Below the pieces are notes generated by a model that saw nothing but the letters and a program-made list of their open reading frames with translations, made no database searches and was not told where the DNA came from. A program made the translations under genes and the position numbers. Shown one piece after another: positions 6,317 through 13,283 of a DNA stretch of 26,316 nucleotides. The stretch comes from JAGLQA01 sp023135565 (GTDB lineage: Bacteria; Acidobacteriota; Aminicenantia; UBA2199): assembly GCA_030639305.1 (NCBI GenBank), contig DAOWCY010000095.1, forward strand, positions 1-26,316, in the 5' to 3' direction. The stretch's first letter is position 1; each line of letters opens with the position of its first letter.

Positions 6317-7618
6317 CTATTCTCCCTTTTCCCGGCTGCGACGGATTTCCCCGGGGGATAAAAATATGTGGTCGAGCTGTTTATAAACTCTCGATTCCTC
6401 AAAATGTTCCCGGAAATACTGCCGCGCCTGACGGCTTTGCTCATTGTAAAAATTACCGTCCGACAAAAGCCGGGAAACCTGGTCGGCAAATTCTTGGGGC
6501 GTATCCGCCACAAGACAGCCGTTCCCGGCTTTGGAGGGGAAACCGGTAACACCTTTAGGCGTAGTGACAACAGGGAGCTCATAGGCCAGGGCTTCGATCA
6601 CTTTGATTTTGATGCCGGTGCCGCCGAGGAGCGGGCAAAGGGCTATTTTTGTTTGCCTATAAACATCCCCGAGATCGGCTGCAAAGGGGATACATTTTAC
6701 ATTTTTATTTCCAGTTGAGCCGCTGTTCCCGGTTTCGTATCCCTGTTCGCGGACATGGGCGGTTACTTTACCCACGACTAAGATGTTGAGCGGGGCGCTT
6801 AATAAAGGAAATACTTCCTTAAGAAACCAATCGATCCCCTCTTTATTAAAAGGGTTATCGGAACCGACAAAAAGGAGATCATACTTTTTATTTTTATCCT
6901 TATCTTTACTTTCATATTTATCTTTGTCATTTTTGGGATTTTTTTTATCGAGACTGCCTTTTTTCAAAAAAAAAGGAATATAGTAATAATAGGGATTTTT
7001 GGCAAATTGGGAAAAAAACCACTGCTCCTCCGCGGAAATACAGAGTACATCATCGAATAAATTAACGCGGCGGATTTCTTCGCCTAACAGGACGCCGGTA
7101 TCGATTTTACCGGCTGTCATGTCGAAGAGGTTTAAGGTGGTAAAATCGGATAGGTCCAGGATAATGCGGCAGTTCTTCGCCGGGCGCGGTTCGATAAGCC
7201 CGGCCCAGTAAACATAACTGATTATAACAAAATCGTACTGCTTCGCCGCTAAAATTTGTAAGAACTTTTTTTTCATGCCGTCAAAAGCATAATCAGGGAG
7301 CTCGGCAAACTTAACGTCGCCGGAGACTTTTTGTTTTAAAAACCGCAGCGGCCATTTTTTCCCTTTTCTTTTTCCCTGCCTGCGGCCTTCGGCAAAATCA
7401 TAAAAAAACAATTCGTCGATCAGGCCCTTTTCCTGTAAGTCCTGCTTGTCCCAGGAGCTGACGAAATTTTTCAAGGCAAATAAGTCCACTTCGATATTCC
7501 TGGTTTTAAAATAGGTTATTAGTCCATAAAAACGGGAATCCACCCCCATTTTGCGTTCAAGGAAATTGTGAGGGTAAACCAGTAAAATTTTTTTGTTCAT
7601 TTCTCTATTTATCTCCAT
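6317..7618 (-). CDS. GT4-like glycosyltransferase with a Lys/Asp-rich insert
   Basis: This 433-residue GT-B glycosyltransferase has an N-terminal domain starting KKILLVYPHNFLERKMG and a donor domain starting KYDLLFVGSDNPFN at about 245. The family motif near the end, GGTGIKIKVIEALAYELPVVTT, keeps the second Glu and replaces the first, as in many enzymes of this subgroup. Between the two domains, residues 224-246 are a simple Lys/Asp/Asn stretch encoded by near-repeats of TTTATC on the plus strand; it looks like an expanded flexible linker. The start at 7618 shares one base with the previous stop (TAATG). A second Met seven codons in is an alternative. Donor and acceptor are unknown. Confidence 0.83.
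   Translation of the reverse strand: MEINREMNKKILLVYPHNFLERKMGVDSRFYGLITYFKTRNIEVDLFALKNFVSSWDKQDLQEKGLIDELFFYDFAEGRRQGKRKGKKWPLRFLKQKVSGDVKFAELPDYAFDGMKKKFLQILAAKQYDFVIISYVYWAGLIEPRPAKNCRIILDLSDFTTLNLFDMTAGKIDTGVLLGEEIRRVNLFDDVLCISAEEQWFFSQFAKNPYYYYIPFFLKKGSLDKKNPKNDKDKYESKDKDKNKKYDLLFVGSDNPFNKEGIDWFLKEVFPLLSAPLNILVVGKVTAHVREQGYETGNSGSTGNKNVKCIPFAADLGDVYRQTKIALCPLLGGTGIKIKVIEALAYELPVVTTPKGVTGFPSKAGNGCLVADTPQEFADQVSRLLSDGNFYNEQSRQARQYFREHFEESRVYKQLDHIFLSPGEIRRSREKGE
6880..6950. repeat. simple-sequence tract inside a glycosyltransferase gene
   Basis: Degenerate near-repeats of TTTATC/TTTGTC on the plus strand encode the KDKYESKDKDKNKK-type linker on the minus strand. Repeat units of three or six bases keep the frame, so length changes would alter the linker without inactivating the gene. 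Confidence 0.5.
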
Positions 7619-8547
7619 TACCTGCCGGGCTTTCCTGTTATCAATTTGTACCCGGTTTTTCTTAGTGCGTTGAAAAGAAAATCAAAGCACCTGTTTTTTC
7701 CATAATAGCGGGGTTTTAGAACGATTTCGAAATACCTGTATATATTGGATATAATAAAAAAGAAAACATTTTTCGAATATGTCCATGATACTTTGCGCTG
7801 CTCTTTAAATCTTCTCTTGCTCAGCCCCAATGTTTTGTTTTCGGCATAAAAGCGAAAGGCGCCAAACCTTAGGTTAACCTTTTTATAAATAACCTTATCA
7901 TAGAGCAGGTGGATAAAAAAATCGGCGTCGAAAACACAGGTATAGCGCTCTTTTAAATAGTCTTCCCGGTAGACGTCCCGGTGGAAAAATGTTGAGGGCT
8001 GCAAGATATGATAATCCAGGTAGAGCAGTTCTTTAAATTGGATGCGGTCTACATGGTGCAGACCGGTTTCTTTGCCTGCTTTAGTAATAAAGGGGCCGTC
8101 GCCGGTCAACAACTGCAAACCGGGCTGGCTGTCGAATATGTCGCATACTACCTGGAAAACGGCGTCATCTACCAGGATGTCGTCGGAATTCAACCAGTAG
8201 TATATGTCACCCTCCGCCAGCCGGAAACCCTTTTTTAAGGCATGAACCTGGCCCCTGTCTTTTTCGCTTTGCCGGCGGTAACCGATACCGAGGCAGTTGT
8301 TCCAGGGAAAATCGTTATTTTTTTTGATGTAATAGTCGGTGTCTTCTTTTGTTATAGTTTTACAATTCTCTGCCAGAAGTTTTTCGTATTTTTTTATAAT
8401 TTCGACGGAATTATCGGTTGAGCCCCCGTCCATGATAATATAATCGATATAAAAATTTCCTTTTTGAGATAGTACGCTGCGGATGGTTGCTTCGATAAAT
8501 TCTCCCTGGTTAAAAGAGGGTGTTACGATAGATATTACCCGGTCCAT
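7618..8547 (-). CDS. GT2-family glycosyltransferase
   Basis: This is a GT-A fold inverting glycosyltransferase of 309 residues. The nucleotide-binding start is ISIVTPSFNQGEFIEATIRSV (5-25), followed by DGGSTD at 40-45. The segment SEKDRGQVHALKKGFRLAEGD leads into the metal-binding WLNSDD (118-123). It should add one sugar from a nucleotide donor to the growing glycan on the cytoplasmic side. A longer loop between residues 59 and 97 is seen in a recognised subgroup of such enzymes. AAGGTG lies 5 nt before the ATG and overlaps the TAA of the gene before it. Its own stop shares a base with the next start. Confidence 0.87.
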   Translation of the reverse strand: MDRVISIVTPSFNQGEFIEATIRSVLSQKGNFYIDYIIMDGGSTDNSVEIIKKYEKLLAENCKTITKEDTDYYIKKNNDFPWNNCLGIGYRRQSEKDRGQVHALKKGFRLAEGDIYYWLNSDDILVDDAVFQVVCDIFDSQPGLQLLTGDGPFITKAGKETGLHHVDRIQFKELLYLDYHILQPSTFFHRDVYREDYLKERYTCVFDADFFIHLLYDKVIYKKVNLRFGAFRFYAENKTLGLSKRRFKEQRKVSWTYSKNVFFFIISNIYRYFEIVLKPRYYGKNRCFDFLFNALRKTGYKLITGKPGR

Positions 8548-8556
8548 TTCGTCACC

Positions 8557-9630
8557 TTACATTTTAAGCCCTTTGAGCTTTCTTTTAATTTTAATTAGGA
8601 TTTTCGTTAAGCGGGGAAAATACTCTTTTATTATTTCCTTGACCGAGGCGGGGAAACGGACCTTTAGGGGCGGGGGCGTATAGTCAACCTTGTAGTCGAA
8701 AGGCATTTCCAGGAAAGCGATCAAATCTGCTTCCGCTTTAACCCATTCCTCATACCCCTTTTCTATACAGCGGCGGGCGTTTTCACAAATCTCCTGTAGA
8801 TTGGAGAAGTCTAAGGGTTTAATATTTTGGGGGTCATACAACAATCCTGTCCTGCCGTGAACGATATATTCATTCATGGTGGGGTTATCGGGGGCAACAA
8901 CGCATAGCCCCCGGGCCATGGCTTCTAAAAAAGACATTCCGATTCCTTCGTTAATTCGCGGCACGAAAAAAACATTCGATCCAGCCAAAATTTCGAAGTA
9001 ATCCGACTGTTTGGGGAACCATTTGGACAGGGTAATACGGTATTTTTTTCTTTCATCGGCGGATGGTTGAATTAAGGGATAACCGGGGGGGTCAACCGCA
9101 CCATGGATATGAATCTTATGAAAGTCCGCGGCGCTGATTAATTGTTTGATATGATGCCAGGTGATTTGATCGGTTCTTTGCCAGAAAAAACCGCACAATT
9201 CTTTTTTACCCGGGTTAGCTGAGGAGATAACCCGGGGCCTGGGAAAATATTGGAAGTACTTAGACATAATTCCTATTTCACGCAGCCGGTTATGGAGATT
9301 TTTTGAGAAACTGATGACTTTAGCGTGTTTGAATTTTTTCCAGGACATATAGGATAAGCTGCCACAGCCATCATACATGGGTGCCAGTATTAGGTTCCTG
9401 CCGATGGTGCCGGTTATTTTTTCTTTCCCATAACGTATCTCCTGGAACAACACAATAATATCGTAACCCTGGTTGACCGGTTCTTTTAAGTTGGTAGGAG
9501 GGCCTCCCCGCCAGGCTTCATCCCAGATAACTTTAACATCATAATGCTTTTTTAACAAATCGATCAAAAAAGCCGTGGCATTCGACTGCTTATGAAACGA
9601 ATGATCGATAAATGCTAATTGTTTTTTCAT
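8557..9630 (-). CDS. GT4-like glycosyltransferase
   Basis: This 357-residue GT-B glycosyltransferase begins with QLAFIDHSFHKQSNATAFL. Its donor-site signature is INEGIGMSFLEAMARGLCVV (Glu228, Glu236), followed by MNEYIVHGRTGLLYDP, the usual C-terminal landmark of GT4 enzymes. The central region KELCGFFWQRTDQITW stands where the domain linker is expected. The C-terminus (FPRLTKILIKIKRKLKG) is basic and amphipathic, as in other glycosyltransferases here. It starts a four-gene run with tight or overlapping junctions (9630 to 4146). GAGGA precedes the ATG. Sugar specificity cannot be read from the sequence. Confidence 0.82.
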   Translation of the reverse strand: MKKQLAFIDHSFHKQSNATAFLIDLLKKHYDVKVIWDEAWRGGPPTNLKEPVNQGYDIIVLFQEIRYGKEKITGTIGRNLILAPMYDGCGSLSYMSWKKFKHAKVISFSKNLHNRLREIGIMSKYFQYFPRPRVISSANPGKKELCGFFWQRTDQITWHHIKQLISAADFHKIHIHGAVDPPGYPLIQPSADERKKYRITLSKWFPKQSDYFEILAGSNVFFVPRINEGIGMSFLEAMARGLCVVAPDNPTMNEYIVHGRTGLLYDPQNIKPLDFSNLQEICENARRCIEKGYEEWVKAEADLIAFLEMPFDYKVDYTPPPLKVRFPASVKEIIKEYFPRLTKILIKIKRKLKGLKM

Positions 9631-9734
9631 AGTTCCTCAATTCTTTCGACTTTCCCGGAGCCGCTGCCCGGACCCGGGAAAAATAAAAAACCTCCGTGCC
9701 CGCTTTAAAACGAACCCTCGAAAAATATTTATCA

Positions 9735-9740
9735 ATTATA
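9735..9740 (-). promoter_or_regulatory. candidate -10 box ahead of the 9630 gene
   Basis: TATAAT (minus strand) lies in the AT-rich 174-bp gap, preceded by TG. No convincing -35 hexamer sits 16-18 bp upstream, so this is a weak call. An inverted repeat ATTATAAA...TTTATAAT around 9755-9788 lies further upstream and may act as a boundary after the preceding sulfotransferase gene. Confidence 0.3.
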
Positions 9741-9804
9741 CACGATAAATTATTAATTATAAAGAGGCCGCGGTCATGATTTATAATTTTTTTATTTATA
9801 ATGA

Positions 9805-11298
9805 CTACTTTTTCCGCGGTTTAATTAACTTGTTGAGCCGTCTAAAGGGGGCGGTTAATTTCCAACTGAGAGAATTCCGCATCACCCGGACCTGCTCCCG
9901 GTGAGCGCGGTTCTGCTCCCGGAGAGCATGGTTGGCCTGCGCCATTTTCTCCCTTTGGGCTTCGTTTTCTTTTAAACGGCGCTGCAATTCTTTTTTTTCG
10001 TCCCTGGCCTGCTCTAATTTTCGTGTGCTCTCATCCAACCTCAAGCGGATGCCCTGGAGCGCTTGCAGCCGGTTCTCCCGGCTCTCGAAGGCATCGATTT
10101 GGCGGAACAATTCCTTTGCTGCGGTAACGACCATTTGCCGGTATTTTTCCACGGCCTGTTGGGGTGTGGTTACCTTTTTTAGTTTCGCGCTGCGGTACCG
10201 CAAAAATTTGTCCCGCCGGAAACCGAAATACCCGGCATCCGGGGAGGGAAGCCTGTCCAGCAGGGTGGCGAATTTTTCGGGGCTGAGAGCAGTTAGAAGC
10301 ATTTTCTGCACTTTGCTTTCGATATTTTCCATGGTTTTGACCGGGAGTGCGCAGCGGGAATAGGTGGGAATTTTACAGTCCGCGAAGTTTACGCCCTGTA
10401 TGCCCCAGTCCTTAAAACGGGCATTTATATCCTCCCGGTAGCCGGTATCTGCGCACAAGAGATCGATACTGATGACACTGTCGGCGCGGCATACATTTTC
10501 TATAAAGGCCAGGAACCAGGTGTAATAAAAAATTAAGTACTGCTCTTCAGGGGAATAGGCATCCTGGATCAGTTGGTAAAAAGAAATTTCATGGTTCACG
10601 CTGCAGTCTTCGTATTTGATCAGGGGTAAATGCCGGCTCAATACCCGGTAACCATCACTGTCTTCATTTATTCCGGCGATCAATAGGTCCATCACAAAAA
10701 ACGACAGGTAGTGGGTGCGTTCATAAAGTTCAATGTACGACTGCCATTGGTGACGGGGATTCCTGGCCAGGTAGAAATTCAAAGAACCGGGATAGTTGTC
10801 CCGGAACCAGCCGGTTCTCAAAGAGGAAAGGTTAAACTGGAAGAGAGGGGTTTTATCTCCTGCCGCGGCGATTAAAAAGTCGATGTAAGCTTTGAGGTCG
10901 GGGTTGTCGCCATTAAAACAGAATTCATCGAAACTGAAAGATTTTTTGAAATAAGGCATGCCTTTGCCTTCGGCCCCGCCGGTTGGGGATGGGGTAATTG
11001 CCCGGGGGGGACCGGCTTCACCAACGGGGGTTGAGTGGCCGCTCCCGGCGGCGACTTGTCCTGCCGCTTCAATCACCTGTTCATACTCGAAAAGATAATA
11101 CTTGTCGAGCCGGGGGTGTTTGACGGCATTAAAATTTTTGGTCAGGGCGTCCTTCAGGTTACGGGTGTCTACGTGTGAAAAGATATGGTGAAAAGGTTCA
11201 TAATAGCAGCAGTAACGATCCGACTGCCTGAACTTATTCCAGATATAAGTGCTGCCCGTCCTGAACAATGAGTGAATAAAAACCGGTTTATTTGCCAT
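9805..11298 (-). CDS. sulfotransferase-like protein with C-terminal coiled coil and basic tail
   Basis: In this 497-residue protein the N-terminal domain has the phosphosulfate loop SLFRTGSTYI (10-19) and the 3'-phosphate motif RNPRHQWQS (Arg179, Ser187), so PAPS-dependent sulfation is expected. Residues 79-113 are a Gly/Pro-rich low-complexity insert that interrupts the fold between EYEQVIEA and MPYFKKSF. Its DNA is much more GC-rich than the surroundings and partly resembles the repeat GC module. Residues 411-473 form a charged coiled coil (QARDEKKELQRRLKENEAQ). The end, NSLSWKLTAPFRRLNKL at 475-491, is the aromatic/basic tail also found on other enzymes here. It follows the coiled-coil GT4 gene by 15 bp, so the two are co-transcribed and may act together. 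Confidence 0.75.
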   Translation of the reverse strand: MANKPVFIHSLFRTGSTYIWNKFRQSDRYCCYYEPFHHIFSHVDTRNLKDALTKNFNAVKHPRLDKYYLFEYEQVIEAAGQVAAGSGHSTPVGEAGPPRAITPSPTGGAEGKGMPYFKKSFSFDEFCFNGDNPDLKAYIDFLIAAAGDKTPLFQFNLSSLRTGWFRDNYPGSLNFYLARNPRHQWQSYIELYERTHYLSFFVMDLLIAGINEDSDGYRVLSRHLPLIKYEDCSVNHEISFYQLIQDAYSPEEQYLIFYYTWFLAFIENVCRADSVISIDLLCADTGYREDINARFKDWGIQGVNFADCKIPTYSRCALPVKTMENIESKVQKMLLTALSPEKFATLLDRLPSPDAGYFGFRRDKFLRYRSAKLKKVTTPQQAVEKYRQMVVTAAKELFRQIDAFESRENRLQALQGIRLRLDESTRKLEQARDEKKELQRRLKENEAQREKMAQANHALREQNRAHREQVRVMRNSLSWKLTAPFRRLNKLIKPRKK

Positions 11299-11313
11299 GA
11301 TTCAAATTCTCCT

Positions 11314-12996
11314 TTACCGCTTCCGGCTGCCGGGACTGCGCGCCGGGCCCTTTATTTTCTTGTAAAGCCCTTTTATTTTCCTGAACGGAAAGGTTGCCAA
11401 CTTGCCGATCCTGAAGGTAGGACTCCTATATAATTTCAATATATTTCGATCGCCCTGTTTAATTACCTCATTCTTCCGTGCAATTAGTTCATCCTTCTTT
11501 TTTATTAACGCATCTCTCTGTTTTATTAACGCATCCTTCTGTTTTATTACCTCATTTTTTTGTGATAATTGCGCTTCCCGCCCTGCTATAACTTCCGGGG
11601 CATGGCGGCGGTAAATATCGAAAAACTGCTCCTGGTAACCGGTATTCCGTTCATTTAGGAGTATCTCTCTTTTTTCTAAAAGCATACTGCTGCTTTTGCC
11701 CTGATCGCTATTCCCGGCTGCCGTTTTTTTGTTTTTCAATAGATCGTTAAACAGTTCTAAATAATTCCCGGCCTGGTCCCGCAGCCTGTACCCCTGCTCT
11801 ATTAAACGGCGGCAGTTAAGAGTCATTTCCCGGCGCAGGTTTTCATCGAATACCAACTGCAAAATCAAATCCCCGAGTTTTTCCACATCCGGGCAGGGGG
11901 CGGTATACCCGGTGACGCCGTCTGCCACCATATCGGGTATGCCGCCTGCGGCAAAACCGATAACCGGGGTGCCGCAGGCCATTGCTTCTACCATGGTGTT
12001 GGGCAGGTTGTCCTCCAAAGATGGCAAAACGAAGATATCGGCGGCGGAATATATTTGCGCCAATTTCGCCATATCGTCTACATACCCGGTGGATTCTATT
12101 TCGATGTCCAATTCTTCCAGGTCCTCCTGGGGGGGGCCATAGGTGAGTATCTTAATGCCACCCTGCCGGCTTAGGTTCTTAAATTTCGGGTCCCGCAGAC
12201 AGTGCTTTACGGCAGCCAGCAGTTTGGAAAAACCTTTCCTTTTCTCAAAACCGGTATAAGCGCCGAAAAGGAGCGTTACCACCTGCGGGTCTATCCCTAA
12301 TTGGGCTTTGGCGGCTTCTTTTGCCTGGGGTTTATAAATATGGGTCTCTACCGAATTGGGGATCACTTCGACTCTTAAGTTTTTGAAAACCCGGCTTTTT
12401 TTGGCGCATTCGGCCAACCATTTACTGGGCGTGACAATGGTTAAATTATCCTGCCACAGTTTGAGCTTATTTTGCAGCACATGGAAAGGAATCCGCAGGC
12501 TGTTATCTTTCAACTGCGGGCAATCCGAGCAGTCCCGGCGGTACTTCAAACACCCGGCTGTATAATGGCAGCCGCCGCTGTAGGCATATTCGTCGTGCAG
12601 GGTCCAGACCACCGGCTTACCCAACTGCAAAAGAGCGGCGATAGTTTCCACGGACTGAAATTCCGCTATCCAATGGAGATTGATGACGTCTGAAGCGGCG
12701 ATGGTTTCCGTCCGGGAGAGGTCGTAACCGGGATAAGGAAAAGAGAAACGGGTGTTGGATAGTTCGCTGCGGTTCCGTTCTATCTCCATGTGCTGGATGC
12801 TGCGAAAAATCTTCTGCTCCGCGCTGAATCGAGGCGCTGCAAATACAACCCTGTATACATCGGGGTGACCGCTGGTCTTACCTCTCACTGCCATGACTGC
12901 ATCCTGCTGGATTTCCCGCAGTCCTTTAAGCAGTCTAAAAGCGGCGATGGCGGCGCCGCCTTCGATGTCCGACGTGCTGATTATCGATATGTTCAT
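11314..12996 (-). CDS. GT4 glycosyltransferase (WcaC-like) with C-terminal coiled coil
   Basis: The catalytic part (about 1-420 of 560 residues) begins MNISIISTSDIEGGAAIAAF, as in colanic-acid WcaC-type glycosyltransferases. It has the family's cysteine cluster (Cys143, Cys149, Cys156, Cys159) after WTLHDEYAYSGG, and the donor-site motif EDNLPNTMVEAMACGTPVIG. After a spacer, residues 475-521 are near-perfect seven-residue repeats (KQKDALI, KQRDALI, KKKDELI, ARKNEVI), a short regular coiled coil. The tail YRSPTFRIGKLATFPFRKI at 523-541 is followed by a very basic end. The coil and tail recur on a sulfotransferase and on the fusion protein in this window, which suggests a docking module. AAGGAG lies 5 nt before the ATG and a good promoter lies about 45 bp upstream. 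Confidence 0.87.
   Translation of the reverse strand: MNISIISTSDIEGGAAIAAFRLLKGLREIQQDAVMAVRGKTSGHPDVYRVVFAAPRFSAEQKIFRSIQHMEIERNRSELSNTRFSFPYPGYDLSRTETIAASDVINLHWIAEFQSVETIAALLQLGKPVVWTLHDEYAYSGGCHYTAGCLKYRRDCSDCPQLKDNSLRIPFHVLQNKLKLWQDNLTIVTPSKWLAECAKKSRVFKNLRVEVIPNSVETHIYKPQAKEAAKAQLGIDPQVVTLLFGAYTGFEKRKGFSKLLAAVKHCLRDPKFKNLSRQGGIKILTYGPPQEDLEELDIEIESTGYVDDMAKLAQIYSAADIFVLPSLEDNLPNTMVEAMACGTPVIGFAAGGIPDMVADGVTGYTAPCPDVEKLGDLILQLVFDENLRREMTLNCRRLIEQGYRLRDQAGNYLELFNDLLKNKKTAAGNSDQGKSSSMLLEKREILLNERNTGYQEQFFDIYRRHAPEVIAGREAQLSQKNEVIKQKDALIKQRDALIKKKDELIARKNEVIKQGDRNILKLYRSPTFRIGKLATFPFRKIKGLYKKIKGPARSPGSRKR
11455..11572 (-). repeat. 21-bp tandem repeats encoding coiled-coil heptads
   Basis: The DNA repeats in 21-bp units (for example TTTTATTAACGCATC on the plus strand), each encoding one heptad of the GT4 C-terminal coil. 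The close DNA identity between units suggests recent expansion, and gain or loss of a unit would preserve both frame and coil register. Confidence 0.7.
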
Positions 12997-13041
12997 CTTA
13001 GCTCCTTTATTTATCTAACTTCTTAGTAACATTTTAATAAT

Positions 13042-13070
13042 ATTTTATAATAGTTCTGTCCTGCGGTCAA
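13042..13070 (-). promoter_or_regulatory. sigma70-type promoter for the 12996/11298 gene pair
   Basis: The minus strand reads TTGACC (13070-13065), a 17-bp spacer, then TAAAAT (13047-13042). Each hexamer has one mismatch to consensus. The expected start point near 13035 gives a 5' leader of about 40 nt with AAGGAG before the ATG at 12996. This is the best promoter seen in the window and marks a new transcription unit. Confidence 0.6.
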
Positions 13071-13147
13071 TCACTATCCCGGTAACTATTCAGTTTTAGG
13101 GAAAAGATAAATTCAAAGTGTTTGTAGGGGGACGTTTCTCGCTTTTT

Positions 13148-13245
13148 TAAACAAAAGTTTTGTTCAAACTTTTTTGAAGGTGCGGTATGCCGCGGCCCCC
13201 AACGACAATTCAATGGGGGCGTCCCCCGGCAGGGCCGCCGGAGGC
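13148..13245 (-). repeat. composite hairpin repeat, copy R5
   Basis: This is a minus-oriented copy in the gap upstream of the promoter. On the minus strand it has GCCTCCGGCGGCCCTGCCGG, then an extra GC-rich block with palindromic ends that is absent from other copies, then the A/T block (AAGTTTGAACAAAACTT) ending near 13148. The extra block shows that the family is built from exchangeable modules. Confidence 0.7.
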
Positions 13246-13283
13246 AAGCCTGTTTTAAATTTTTCCTAAAACCGGGCTGTTAT

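Noticed and set aside
9932..10363. Plus-strand frame of 143 codons
   Set aside because: It is a shadow of the coiled-coil and sulfotransferase coding sequence at 9805-11298.
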